In this document: positions 13,969 through 23,200 of the stretch, piece after piece
How the letters are laid out: every line of letters starts with the position of its first letter
Numbering within the stretch: the first letter of the stretch is position 1
DNA from: Streptomyces sp. H27-H5
GTDB lineage: Bacteria > Actinomycetota > Actinomycetes > Streptomycetales > Streptomycetaceae
Direction: 5' to 3'
NCBI RefSeq assembly: GCF_026627505.1
Contig: NZ_JAPNLK010000046.1
Location: 1 to 64,000 of the forward strand
Length of the DNA stretch: 64,000 bases
Made by a program: the position numbers and the translations under genes
Notes under the pieces: generated by a model
What the model was told of the DNA's origin: nothing
The model's database searches: none
What the model saw: only the letters and a program-made list of their open reading frames with translations

Positions 13969-15459
13969 ATGCCCGAACGCCGTACCGTCGCCCTTGTCAC
14001 TCTTGGCTGCGCCCGTAACGAGGTGGACTCGGAGGAGCTCGCAGGCCGCTTGGCGGCGGATGGCTGGGAGCTCGTCGAGGACGCCGCCGACGCGGACGTG
14101 GCCGTCGTCAACACCTGCGGCTTCGTCGAAGCCGCCAAAAAGGACTCCGTAGACGCCCTGCTGGAAGCCAACGATCTCAAGGATCACGGCAAGACCCAGG
14201 CCGTCGTCGCCGTCGGCTGTATGGCCGAGCGCTACGGCAAGGAACTCGCCGAAGCGCTCCCCGAGGCCGACGGCGTGCTCGGATTCGACGACTACGCCGA
14301 CATCTCCGACCGCCTCCAGACCATCCTCAACGGCGGCATCCACGCCTCCCACACCCCCCGCGACCGGCGCAAGCTGCTGCCGATCAGCCCGGCGGCCCGC
14401 CAGGACGCGGAGGTGGCCCTGCCCGGCCACGCGCAGGAGCCGGTCGCCGAGGCGCCGGCCGACCTGCCCGACGGGCTCGCGCCCGCCTCCGGGCCGCGCG
14501 CACCGCTGCGCCGCCGCCTGGACAAGAGCCCCGTCGCCTCGGTCAAGCTGGCCTCCGGCTGCGACCGGCGCTGCTCCTTCTGCGCCATCCCGTCCTTCCG
14601 CGGCTCCTTCATCTCGCGCCGTCCCAGCGACGTGCTGGGCGAGACCCGCTGGCTCGCGGAGCAGGGCGTCAAGGAGATCATGCTGGTCTCCGAGAACAAC
14701 ACCTCGTACGGCAAGGACCTGGGCGACATCCGCCTGCTGGAGACCCTGCTGCCGGAGCTGGCCGAGGTGGACGGCATCGAGCGCGTCCGCGTCAGCTACC
14801 TCCAGCCCGCCGAGATGCGGCCCGGGCTGATCGACGTGCTGACCTCGACCCCCAAGGTCGTCCCGTACTTCGACCTGTCCTTCCAGCACTCGGCCCCCGA
14901 CGTGCTGCGCTCCATGCGCCGCTTCGGCGACACCGACCGGTTCCTGGAACTGCTCGACACCATCCGCTCCAAGGCCCCGCAGGCCGGCGTCCGGTCCAAC
15001 TTCATCGTCGGGTTCCCCGGCGAGAAGGAGTCGGACTTCAAGGAACTGGAGCGTTTCCTCACCCACGCGAGGCTCGACGCCATCGGCGTCTTCGGCTACT
15101 CGGACGAGGACGGCACCGAAGCCGTCACCTACGACGGCAAGCTGGACGCGGACACCATCGCGGAGCGGCTCGCACACATGCAGCGGCTGGCCGAGGAGCT
15201 CACCTCGCAGCGCGCGGAGGAGCGGATCGGCGAGACCCTGGAGGTCCTCGTGGAGTCCGTCGAGTCCGTGGACGAGGACGGCGAGGGCGCCTACGGGCGC
15301 GCCGCCCACCAGGCTCCCGAAACGGACGGCCAGGTCGTCTTCACGGACGGCACGGGTCTGGTCCCCGGGCGTATCGTCACGGCAAAGGTGGTCGGCACCC
15401 TCGGTGTCGACCTGGTCGCGGAGCCCCTGGGCCTGGATCTTGAGGAGGCGGCCGGATGA
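13969..15459 (+). CDS. rimO: ribosomal protein S12 methylthiotransferase RimO
   Basis: 496 residues. The N-terminal UPF0004 domain has cluster cysteines Cys14, Cys50 and Cys84. The radical-SAM domain has the CDRRCSFC motif (Cys198, 202, 205), and a C-terminal TRAM domain ends the protein. It methylthiolates an aspartate of ribosomal protein S12, using SAM and two Fe-S clusters. Compared with E. coli RimO (about 440 residues) it is longer, mainly because of a Pro/Ala-rich segment at about 138-185 between the two cluster domains. The stop overlaps the pgsA start (ATGA), implying translational coupling. A second family member, MiaB, is encoded at 52301. Confidence 0.95.
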   Translation: MPERRTVALVTLGCARNEVDSEELAGRLAADGWELVEDAADADVAVVNTCGFVEAAKKDSVDALLEANDLKDHGKTQAVVAVGCMAERYGKELAEALPEADGVLGFDDYADISDRLQTILNGGIHASHTPRDRRKLLPISPAARQDAEVALPGHAQEPVAEAPADLPDGLAPASGPRAPLRRRLDKSPVASVKLASGCDRRCSFCAIPSFRGSFISRRPSDVLGETRWLAEQGVKEIMLVSENNTSYGKDLGDIRLLETLLPELAEVDGIERVRVSYLQPAEMRPGLIDVLTSTPKVVPYFDLSFQHSAPDVLRSMRRFGDTDRFLELLDTIRSKAPQAGVRSNFIVGFPGEKESDFKELERFLTHARLDAIGVFGYSDEDGTEAVTYDGKLDADTIAERLAHMQRLAEELTSQRAEERIGETLEVLVESVESVDEDGEGAYGRAAHQAPETDGQVVFTDGTGLVPGRIVTAKVVGTLGVDLVAEPLGLDLEEAAG

Positions 15460-16124
15460 CCGGAGTCCCGGCATCTGCGGCGGGCGGGACCGGCCGCCGG
15501 CCGGCACCCGGCGCGAAGGTCGGGGCTACGGCCGTCCATGAGGCGGGCCTGTGGAACATCGCCAACATCCTGACGATGATCCGGCTCGTGCTGGTGCCGG
15601 GATTCGTCCTGCTGCTGCTCGCAGACGGGGGATACGACCCCGTCTGGCGGGCGTGGGCGTGGGCGGCGTTCGCCGTCGCCATGATCACGGACATCTTCGA
15701 CGGGCACCTCGCCCGGACGTACGACCTGGTCACGGATTTCGGCAAGATCGCCGACCCCATCGCCGACAAGGCGATCATGGGGTCGGCGCTGATCTGTCTT
15801 TCCTGGCTCGGTGACCTGCCCTGGTGGGTCACCGGGGTCATCCTCGGGCGGGAGCTCGGGATCACGCTGATGCGCTTCTGGGTGATCCGCTACGGGGTCA
15901 TCCCGGCGAGCCGGGGCGGCAAGATGAAGACCTTGGCGCAGGGGACGGCCGTGGGCATGTACGTCCTCGCGCTGACCGGACCGCTGGCCACGCTCCGCTT
16001 CTGGGTCATGGCGGTCGCCGTCGTGCTGACCGTCGTCACCGGTCTGGACTACATCCGGCAGGCGGTCGTCCTGCGCCGCAAGGGCCTCGCCGCGGAGCTG
16101 GCCGTGGAGCGGGCCGCGAGGTGA
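15456..16124 (+). CDS. pgsA: CDP-diacylglycerol-glycerol-3-phosphate 3-phosphatidyltransferase
   Basis: 222 residues, integral membrane. The CDP-alcohol phosphotransferase motif is complete: DIFDGHLAR, eight residues, G, then DPIAD, giving all the Asp metal ligands. It makes phosphatidylglycerol phosphate, the committed step to phosphatidylglycerol and cardiolipin. Several hydrophobic helices follow a polar N-terminal 30 residues. The ATG overlaps the rimO stop by 4 bases, and its own stop overlaps the next GTG, so this is the middle of a tightly coupled operon. Actinobacteria carry several PgsA paralogues; this is the one adjacent to cinA and clgR. Confidence 0.93.
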   Translation: MTGVPASAAGGTGRRPAPGAKVGATAVHEAGLWNIANILTMIRLVLVPGFVLLLLADGGYDPVWRAWAWAAFAVAMITDIFDGHLARTYDLVTDFGKIADPIADKAIMGSALICLSWLGDLPWWVTGVILGRELGITLMRFWVIRYGVIPASRGGKMKTLAQGTAVGMYVLALTGPLATLRFWVMAVAVVLTVVTGLDYIRQAVVLRRKGLAAELAVERAAR

Positions 16125-16690
16125 CGGACGGCGCGGGTAATTTTTCGGTGACCGGCGGTGCGGCGGAAGCCGGCGCCGGGGTCGTCGAGGTGGCCGGAGA
16201 CGTACTGCGACTGCTCGCGGAGAGTGACCAGACCGTCGCCGTCGCCGAGTCGCTCACCGGCGGCATGGTCGCCGCGGGAATCACTTCCGTGCCCGGAGCC
16301 TCGAAGTCGTTCCGCGGCTCGGTCACGGCGTACGCGACCGAACTCAAGCACCGGGTCCTCGGGGTGGACGCCGATCTGCTGGCCGCCGAGGGCGCGGTGA
16401 ACGCCCAGGTGGCACAGGAGATGGCCGCCGGCGTCCGACGGATCATGGGGGCGTCGTGGGGGATCGCGACGACCGGAGTGGCCGGCCCGGACCCGCAGGA
16501 CGGGCAGCCGGTGGGAACGGTTTTCATCGCCGTGGTGGGTCCCGGGGGCAGGAAAACGGCCCGGCTGTGGTTGAACGGCTCCCGTACGGAAATCCGTAGG
16601 GAGAGTGCACGGACAGTGCTCGAACTTCTCTCGAGCGAACTCCGCGAGAATCTGCGGGGGCAGGATACGGAACAGAACGGGGGGATTTGA
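16121..16690 (+). CDS. cinA: CinA C-terminal domain protein, nicotinamide-nucleotide amidase (PncC)
   Basis: 189 residues, essentially only the CinA C-terminal amidase domain (AESLTGGMVAAGITSVPGAS, then GIATTGVAGPDPQDGQPVGTV). Family members deamidate nicotinamide mononucleotide to nicotinate mononucleotide in pyridine-nucleotide recycling. The MoCF-like N-terminal half of full-length CinA is absent, as in most actinobacteria. The GTG start overlaps the pgsA stop (GTGA). The stop TGA shares its A with the ATG of a 37-codon open frame that runs into clgR. Position between pgsA and clgR is conserved in actinobacteria. Confidence 0.9.
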   Translation: MTDGAGNFSVTGGAAEAGAGVVEVAGDVLRLLAESDQTVAVAESLTGGMVAAGITSVPGASKSFRGSVTAYATELKHRVLGVDADLLAAEGAVNAQVAQEMAAGVRRIMGASWGIATTGVAGPDPQDGQPVGTVFIAVVGPGGRKTARLWLNGSRTEIRRESARTVLELLSSELRENLRGQDTEQNGGI

Positions 16691-16803
16691 TGTTTGCAGC
16701 CCTGAGTGAACACGACATAGCTCCCCGCACGGCCGCGGCGCGAGGCGGTACGGTGGGGCGTGAAGGTTACGGCTACACGGTCAGAGGAGGGAGCCACCGA
16801 TGA
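16690..16803 (+). other. 37-codon open frame linking cinA and clgR (coding status doubtful)
   Basis: An ATG at 16690 overlaps the cinA stop (TGATG), and the frame ends in TGA at 16801-16803, which overlaps the clgR ATG (ATGA). Both overlaps are typical of translational coupling. Against it being a real gene, only about 61 percent of third positions are G/C, far below neighbouring genes, and no ribosome site precedes it. The stretch also holds the clgR ribosome site. It may be a regulatory leader or chance. Confidence 0.25.
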
Positions 16804-17180
16804 TTCTGCTCCGTCGCCTGCTGGGTGACGTGCTGCGTCGGCAGCGCCAGCGCCAGGGCCGTACTCTGCGCGAGGTCTCCTCGTCCGCCCGAGTTTCGCT
16901 CGGCTATCTCTCCGAGGTGGAGCGGGGGCAGAAGGAGGCATCTTCCGAGCTGCTCTCCGCGATCTGCGACGCGCTTGACGTACGGATGTCCGAGCTGATG
17001 CGGGAAGTCAGCGACGAACTGTCGTTGGCAGAGCTTGCGCAGTCGGCCGCGGCAAGCGAACCGGTGCCGGCACCGGTGCGCCCGATGCTCAATTCGGTCT
17101 CCGTGACCTCGGTCGCGGGCACCACGGAACGGGTGACCATCAAGGCCCCCGTGGAAGCGGTGAACGTCGTAGCCGCGTGA
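16800..17180 (+). CDS. clgR: ClgR, Cro/CI-family activator of clp/lon protease genes
   Basis: 126 residues with an N-terminal XRE helix-turn-helix (about 8-68: LGDVLRRQRQRQGRTLREVS, SLGYLSEVERGQKEASSELL). In Streptomyces and Corynebacterium ClgR activates clp protease and lon genes; in S. lividans its turnover by ClpP depends on two C-terminal alanines. This protein ends in VVAA, matching that degron. The ATG has GGAGGG about 8 bases upstream and overlaps the stop of a short upstream frame. Position after pgsA-cinA is the conserved clgR location. Confidence 0.92.
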   Translation: MILLRRLLGDVLRRQRQRQGRTLREVSSSARVSLGYLSEVERGQKEASSELLSAICDALDVRMSELMREVSDELSLAELAQSAAASEPVPAPVRPMLNSVSVTSVAGTTERVTIKAPVEAVNVVAA

Positions 17181-17390
17181 GTCCAAGCGTGTGAGTGTGG
17201 CTGGAGCCCCGGTCGGTGCGAGATGCATCGGGTGGGGTTCCTTGCTGTGTGCCCGTCGACGCGCCCTGTGCCCGTCGTCGTGTGTCGTGCACCGTGCCGC
17301 ACGGGTGGCCCGCAGGCCGTTCTGGGTGCGGGGGGCAGGGGGGTGCGGGAGGATGGGCGCGTCCGGATCCCCGCCTCCCGGGAGGCAGCC

Positions 17391-17696
17391 GTGCGGCGGC
17401 TACTGATACCCCTTGCGCTGACCGTGGGCGTGCTGTGGTGGTGGGCCGTGCTGCGGCTGGCCCTGGCACCCGCGGAGTCCGGACCCGTGGAGGGCGCGGT
17501 GGCCGTCGGCGGCTGGGGGCTCGGGCTCCTGCCGGTGCACTGCGTCCCGAGGCCCGAGCGGGGGCGCCGCAAGGGGGGACCGGGGGACGGGGGAACCGTC
17601 GTACCGGGCGTGCCGGCAACGGCCGTGCCCGCCGGTCCGGCGTCTACCAGGGCATCGACACTCCACCGTTCGGGCGAAGAATCTGGCCCGTCATGA
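17391..17696 (+). CDS. small membrane protein, unknown function
   Basis: 101 residues. GTG 17391 has GGGAGG five bases upstream, a strong ribosome site. The first about 55 residues include two hydrophobic segments (LLIPLALTVGVLWWWAVLRL, then GWGLGLLPVHCVP) and have GC-rich third positions; the tail is Gly/Arg/Pro-rich. The 3' end overlaps the convergent SDR gene by 53 bases. No family is recognised. The N-terminal part looks genuinely coding; the exact C-terminus is as the frame dictates. Confidence 0.55.
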   Translation: MRRLLIPLALTVGVLWWWAVLRLALAPAESGPVEGAVAVGGWGLGLLPVHCVPRPERGRRKGGPGDGGTVVPGVPATAVPAGPASTRASTLHRSGEESGPS

Positions 17697-18408
17697 AGGA
17701 CGAGGCGTCCGAGGCGAGGTAGAGCACGGCCTGCGCGATGTCCTCGGGCTCGCCGACCCGGCCGAGTGGGGACATCCGGACCATCATCGCCTCGGTCTGC
17801 TCCTGCGCCCGCGCCCCGTGGCGACCGGTCATGGGCGTGCGGATCCACCCCGGCGCGACGGCGTTGACGCGGATGCCGTGCGGGCCCGTCTCGGTGGCCA
17901 GGGTCTTGGTCAGCTGGACGACGGCGGCCTTGGCGGCGCTGTAGCAGAGCAGACCGGGCTGGGCGGCGTCCACGGCGCCGGAGGCCATGGTGACGATCGA
18001 GCCGGGGCGGCCGGCGGCGATCATGGCGCGGGCGGATTCCTGGCAGGTGCGCAGGACACCCTTGAAGTTGATGTCCAGGACCCGGTCGAGGTCCTCGTCG
18101 GTGGTCTCCAGGACGCTGCTGGTGTGCATGATCCCGGCGATGGCGGCCGTGATGTCGAGGGGGCCCGCCGCCGCGACGGCCGCCCGGAGCGCGGCGCGGT
18201 CCGTGACGTCGAGGGCGTGGACGGTGGCCCGACCGCCCGCCTTGGCGACCAGGTCGGCGGTCTCCCGGAGGCCGTCCGCGTCCCGGTCCGCGCAGTGCAC
18301 GGCCGCGCCGGCCTCGGCGAGGAGCACGGCGGTGGCGCGGCCGATGCCGCTCGCGGCGCCGGTGATCAGCGCGGTGCGGCCGGTGAGGTCGTACGAGGCT
18401 GTGGGCAT
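17644..18408 (-). CDS. short-chain dehydrogenase/reductase
   Basis: 254 residues of classical SDR type. The Rossmann glycine motif TGAASGIG near residue 15, NAG-equivalent region AIAGIMHTS, catalytic Ser in IVTMASGA, and the YSAAK catalytic Tyr-Lys pair are present, and VAPGWIRTPM follows. It is NAD(P)-dependent; substrate unknown. The annotated start is ATG 18408. The frame extends to a TTG at 18444, but a promoter and palindrome lie in that stretch, and ATG 18408 sits 6 bases after the -10 box. It is 36 bases downstream of the Nei2-type gene on the same strand but apparently has its own regulated promoter. Confidence 0.88.
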   Translation of the reverse strand: MPTASYDLTGRTALITGAASGIGRATAVLLAEAGAAVHCADRDADGLRETADLVAKAGGRATVHALDVTDRAALRAAVAAAGPLDITAAIAGIMHTSSVLETTDEDLDRVLDINFKGVLRTCQESARAMIAAGRPGSIVTMASGAVDAAQPGLLCYSAAKAAVVQLTKTLATETGPHGIRVNAVAPGWIRTPMTGRHGARAQEQTEAMMVRMSPLGRVGEPEDIAQAVLYLASDASSFMTGQILRPNGGVSMPW

Positions 18409-18414
18409 GTCGGG

Positions 18415-18444
18415 ACCGTACGACCGAACCTGACGGACCGTCAA
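18415..18444 (-). promoter_or_regulatory. SDR promoter with TetR-type palindromic operator
   Basis: On the minus strand TTGACG (18439-18444) and TACGGT (18415-18420) are 18 bases apart, and the ATG follows 6 bases later (leaderless). A perfect 13-bp palindrome TGACGGACCGTCA (18431-18443) overlaps the -35, which fits repression by a TetR-like protein. No TetR gene is adjacent. Confidence 0.6.
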
Positions 18445-19269
18445 CTAGGGGGTCGGGCCGGATTGGCAGCTCGGGCACCAGTAGGTGGGCCGGTCGTCCT
18501 GCCGGGCCTCGCGGACCGGGGTGCCGCAGCGCAGGCAGGGCCGGCGGAGGCGGCCGTAGACGAACAGGTCCTGGCCGGGGCGGCGGCTGCCGGTGGTGTT
18601 GCGGTGGCCGTCGCGGCCGCCGCGCTCGCCGACGTTGGCGCGCAGGAGCCGGTGCGCTGCCCCGGCGAGGCGGACGGCCGTGACCTCGGGGTCGGGGAGG
18701 GCGCCCACCGGTGTCCAGGGGGTGACCTGGGCCAGGAAGCAGAGCTCGGACTTGTAGATGTTGCCGATGCCGGCCAGGTTGCGTTGGTCGAGGAGGGCCT
18801 CGCCGAGGGGGCGGTCGGGGGCGGCGAGGAGGTTCGCGGCGGCCCGGTCGGGGTCCCAGTCCGGGCCGAGGAGGTCGGGGCCGAGGTGACCGACCGCGCG
18901 GTCCTCGTCGGCGGTACGGATCAGTTCCACGACGGGGAGGCGGTAGCCGACGGCGGTGGAGTCGGCGGTGCCGAGGACGACGCGGATCTCGTGGACGGGG
19001 CCCCCGTGCCACTTCGCGGCCGCGGGGAAGACGTGCCAGGCGCCGTCCATGCGGAGGTGGGTGTGGAGGGTGAGGCCGTCGTCCCCGTCGCCCGCCTCGA
19101 AGCGGGCCAGGAGGTGCTTGCCGCGGGGGATGACGTCGAGGGTGGTGCGGCCCGTGAGGTCGGCGGTGGCGAAGCGGGGGACGCGGAGGTCGGAGCGGGT
19201 GAGCCGCTTCCCGGCCAGGGCCGCGTGGAGGCGGGCCGCCGCGCGCCAGACGCTGTCTCCTTCGGGCAT
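18445..19269 (-). CDS. nei: Fpg/Nei-family DNA glycosylase (endonuclease VIII, Nei2 type)
   Basis: 274 residues. The mature N-terminus PEGD supplies the catalytic Pro2 and Glu3 used for Schiff-base chemistry and beta-elimination. The helix-two-turn-helix region (LDQRNLAGIGNIYKSELCF) and a C-terminal zinc finger (CLRCGTPV...YWCPSCQ) are complete. The enzyme removes oxidised pyrimidines and nicks abasic sites in base excision repair. The MPEGD rather than MPELPE N-terminus points to Nei rather than Fpg. It is convergent with no gene and sits between a lipoprotein gene and the SDR gene, all on the minus strand, with Lhr helicase upstream; nei-lhr proximity is usual in actinobacteria. Confidence 0.93.
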   Translation of the reverse strand: MPEGDSVWRAAARLHAALAGKRLTRSDLRVPRFATADLTGRTTLDVIPRGKHLLARFEAGDGDDGLTLHTHLRMDGAWHVFPAAAKWHGGPVHEIRVVLGTADSTAVGYRLPVVELIRTADEDRAVGHLGPDLLGPDWDPDRAAANLLAAPDRPLGEALLDQRNLAGIGNIYKSELCFLAQVTPWTPVGALPDPEVTAVRLAGAAHRLLRANVGERGGRDGHRNTTGSRRPGQDLFVYGRLRRPCLRCGTPVREARQDDRPTYWCPSCQSGPTP

Positions 19270-19322
19270 GGGCTCATTGTCGGCCCCCGGGCGGGGATTC
19301 TCCTGCGCGCCCCGGCGTGCGG

Positions 19323-19353
19323 CGGGCCCCCGCGGCCGTTCGTCGCGGGGGCC
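19323..19353 (-). terminator. hairpin after lipoprotein gene
   Basis: Perfect 11-bp arms GGGCCCCCGCG (19323-19333) and its complement (19343-19353) with a 9-base loop lie just beyond the lipoprotein stop at 19369, between it and the nei start. Confidence 0.75.
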
Positions 19354-19368
19354 CGGGCGGGGTGGGGC

Positions 19369-20046
19369 CTACTTCCAGGTGAGGCTCTTGCCGTCCTTCA
19401 GGGAGTTGTAGGGGTCGCCCCAGTACTCGGCGCCGACCACCTTGGTCTGGGCCGAGGGGGCCAGGGCGACCGCGCAGTTGGTCTGCGACTTGCCGTTGGT
19501 GAAGTCGCGCGGCAGCGAGTCGTCGTCGCACTTCTCGAACGTGCCGATGATCGAGAGGCCCTGGGCCTCGCTGCCGTCCGGGAGGAGGCCCTTGATGTGG
19601 CCCACGGAGGTGTGCGACAGGTCGGTGGTGCCGACGTTCTTGACCGAGTAGCGGATGTAATACGGAACCATCCCCTTGACCTTGTCGCCGAGCTTGAGCG
19701 CGGCGAGGTCGGCGGCCTGTCCCTGCTCGATGCCGGTCACGGTGAGGGCGATGGTGCCGGCCTTGTCCGTGCCGTACTTGAACGGCACGGTGGCCGCCTC
19801 GCCGATCTTGAAGCTCTGACCGGACTTGGCGGTGCCCGCGGTCCCGGGGGCCGGTACGTCGCCGCCGCCGGCCGGCGGGGTGGCGCTCGTGTCGGGCTGT
19901 GCGGGCTTGGAGGGCTGCGCGGCGGACGGGGAGGCCGGTGCCGGGGCCTGCTCCTCGTTGCCGCTCTTGCAGGCGGTCAGGGCCAGGCCGACGACCGCCA
20001 GGCCGATGAAGCCGACGGCGGTTCCGCGCGTGCCTATGGTGCTCAC
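19369..20046 (-). CDS. secreted lipoprotein, DUF4352-like
   Basis: 225 residues. A lipoprotein signal peptide (hydrophobic core TAVGFIGLAVVGLALTAC, lipobox LTAC, then KSGNEE) precedes an Ala/Pro-rich linker and a beta-rich domain with two cysteines (KCDDDSLP, QTNCAVAL). The domain resembles extracellular immunoglobulin-like DUF4352 proteins; no enzymatic motif is seen. GTG 20046 is chosen because GGGGGA precedes it and the signal peptide then starts near the N-terminus; the frame continues upstream to 20154 without a plausible site. Function unknown, probably cell-surface. Confidence 0.82.
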   Translation of the reverse strand: MSTIGTRGTAVGFIGLAVVGLALTACKSGNEEQAPAPASPSAAQPSKPAQPDTSATPPAGGGDVPAPGTAGTAKSGQSFKIGEAATVPFKYGTDKAGTIALTVTGIEQGQAADLAALKLGDKVKGMVPYYIRYSVKNVGTTDLSHTSVGHIKGLLPDGSEAQGLSIIGTFEKCDDDSLPRDFTNGKSQTNCAVALAPSAQTKVVGAEYWGDPYNSLKDGKSLTWK

Positions 20047-20221
20047 TGTTCTCGTCCCCCATGAATGTGCGTCGGGCATCTGGATGTGCGTCGGGCGTCG
20101 CGTCGAACGCGATGCCTTATGCGATCTTGATAACGCACGAAAGGCCGCGATCACCAGGTCGAACGGGGTCTCGTGACGTGTTCAATACAAAAGCGGCACA
20201 CTTGGGTCCGTTCCGTGGAGA

Positions 20222-23200
20222 TCAGTTGCGCAGCCGCAGGCCCCGCGGGGTCGCGTGGAAGCCGGCCGCCTCCAGGGCCGGCCCCAGGGGCGAGGTCAGG
20301 GCCGGGGCGGCGTTGATCCGCTCCACCGTCAGGTCGGGGACGGTACTCGCGCGCGAGGCCGCGACGAGCGCGGCCGTCGCCGCCGCGAGGCGCGGATCCT
20401 CCGCCGGCGGCCAGGCCAGCAGGGTCTTGCCGCCCCGCTCCAGATACAGGGTGAGTTCGCCGTCGACCAGCACCACGAGGGAACCCGCCTTGCGGCCCGG
20501 CTTGTGGGTGGCGTCGGCCGGGGGCTCCGGCCAGGGCAGGGCCGCGCCGTACGCGTTCGCCGGGTCGGCCGCGGCCAGGACCACCGCCGCCAGGGGAGGC
20601 GGGGTGCGCTCGGCCGCCCGCAGCCGGTCCACCGCGCCGTCCATCGCGAACTGGGCCGCGCCCAGCCCCTCGACCACGTAGCCCCGGCGGGCCTGACCGC
20701 TGTCCTCGAAGGCCGACAGGACCCGGTAGACCGCGCTGAAGCCGCCCTGCACCCCCTCCGCCGCGACCGCGCCCCGGGTGACGACCCCGTGCCGGTCCAG
20801 CAGGGTGCGGGCCAGGGCGTGGGCCCGGTGGGTGGGGTCCGGGGCGTGCGTCGGCAGGAGGGACCAGCGGCCCGAGACGGTGGGCGGGCCCGTACGGGAC
20901 ACGGTGGCGCCGAGGGTGCCGTAGCGGCCGCGCGGGACGGTGCGCCGGGCGCGATGGGCGGTGGCGCCCGCCGTGCGGCCCGAACCCAACAGGGACCGCA
21001 GCGGGGCCAGGGTGTCGTTGGTCAGCCGGCCCGACCAGGCCAGATCCCAGACGGCGGAGGACAGTTCGGCGTCGGAGACCGCGGGGTGCCCGGCGCGCAC
21101 GGCCTCGGTGAGCTGGCGGAAGAACAGGCCGTACCCGCCCGAGAGGGCGTCCAGGACGGCCTGGTGGATCGGGGTCGTCTCCAGCGGATGGGCCGGCGGG
21201 AGCAGCAGCGGCGCCGTCTCGGCGAGGTAGAGGGACACCCAGCCGTCCTTGCCGGGCAGCGCCCCGGCGCCGGCCCAGATCACCTCGCCGGTGGTGGTCA
21301 GTTCGTCCAGCAGGGTCGGGGAGTATCCCGCGACCCGGGAGGGCAGGATCAGGCGCTCCAGCGCGGAGGCCGGCACCGGGGCCCCCTGGAGCTGCTCCAC
21401 CGCCCGGGCCAGGCCGTCGATCCCGCGCAGGGTCCCGCCCACGTGCTGCCACTGCGGCAGGAACGTGGCCAGCGCCGTCGGCGGCACGGGTTCCAGTTCC
21501 TGCCGGAGCGCGGCCAGCGAGCGGCGTCGCAGCCGGCGCAGCACGGCCGCGTCGCACCACTCCTGACCGATCCCGGCCGGATGGAACTCGCCCTGGACCA
21601 CCCGGCCCGACGCGGCGAGCCGGTGCAGGGCGCCGTCGGTGACGGCCCCGCCCAGGCCGAGGCGGGCGGCGGCCGCGGCCGTGGTGAACGGTCCGTGGGT
21701 GCGGGCGTACCGGGCCAGGAGATCACCGAGCGGGTCCTTGACCGGTTCGGTGAACGCCTCGGGGACCCCGACCGGGAGCGCGGTGCCCAGGGCGTCGCGG
21801 AGCCGGCCGGCGTCCTCGATCGCGGCCCAGTGCTCGGCTCCGCCGATCCGTACCCGGATGGCCCGGCGGGCGGCGGCGAGTTCACCTCCCCAGGACGACT
21901 CGGCGCCGCGCTCGACCAGTTCGGCGTCGGTCAGCGGGCCCAGCATGCGCAGCAGGTCGGCCACCGACTCGACGTCCTTGGCCCGGCGGTCCTCGGTGAG
22001 CCACTGGAGCTCCCGCTCCAACTCCTCCAGCACCGAGGCGTCGAGCAACTCGCGCAGCTCCGCCTGGCCGAGGAGTTCGGCGAGCAGCCGGGAGTCCAGC
22101 GAGAGCGCGGCGGCCCTGCGCTCGGCCAGCGGGGAGTCGCCCTCATACAGGAACTGGGCGACGTAGCCGAAGAGGAGGGAACGGGCGAACGGCGAGGGCT
22201 CGGCCGTGGTCACCTCGACCAGACGGACCCGGCGCGCCTCGATGTCCCCCATCAGCTCCGTCAGACCGGGCACGTCGAAGACGTCCTGGAGGCATTCCCG
22301 TACCGCTTCCAGCACGATCGGGAAGGATCCGAACTCCGAAGCCACCTGGAGGAGTTGCGAGGCGCGCTGACGCTGCTGCCACAGCGGGGTGCGCTTGCCC
22401 GGATTGCGGCGCGGCAACAGCAGGGCGCGGGCGGCGCACTCGCGGAACCGGGAGGCGAACAGGGCCGAGCCGCCCACCTGGTCGGTGACGATCTGGTTGA
22501 TGTCGCCGTGGTCGAAGGCGACGTCGGCGGCGCCCAGCGGCGCCTTCTCGTCGTCGAACTCGAAGGACCGGTCGGCCTGCGCGGGGTCGTGGTCCAGCAG
22601 GTCCATGCTCAGCAGCTCGGCGTCCGGCAGGCGCAGCACGATCCCGTCGTCGGCGTGCATGACCTGCGCGTCCATCCCGTACCGCTCGGCGAGGCGGGCG
22701 CCGAGGGCGAGCGCCCACGGGGCGTGCACCTGCGCACCGAAGGGGGAGTGGACCACGATCCGCCAGTCCCCGAGCTCGTCCCGGAACCGCTCCACCACGA
22801 TGGTGCGGTCGTCGGGCACGTGGCCACAGGCCTCGCGCTGCTCGGAGAGGTACGCGAGGACGTTGTCCGAGGCCCAGACGTCCAGGCCGGCGGCCAGGAG
22901 GCGCAGCCGGGCGTCCTCGTCGCTCAGGGCCCCCAGCTCGCGCAGGAACGCGCCGACGGCGCGGCCCAGTTCGAGGGGGCGGCCCAGTTGGTCGCCCTTC
23001 CAGAAGGGCAGCCGGCCGGGAACCCCCGGGGCGGGCGACACCAGGACCCGGTCCCGGGTGATGTCCTCGATCCGCCAGGAACTGGTGCCCAGGGTGAAGA
23101 CGTCCCCGACGCGCGACTCGTAGACCATCTCCTCGTCGAGCTCACCGACCCGGCCGCCGCCCTTCTTCGGGTCCGCGCCCGCGAGGAAGACGCCGAACAG

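Noticed and set aside
9901..15507. 1868-codon antisense open frame across ftsK, the RodZ-like gene and rimO
   Set aside because: It crosses three real genes, their terminators and promoters, and has no recognisable domain.
17181..17390. Extended N-terminus for the small membrane protein (starts near 17223)
   Set aside because: The added residues are Cys/Arg/Gly-rich with no consistent codon bias, and there is no ribosome site before them.
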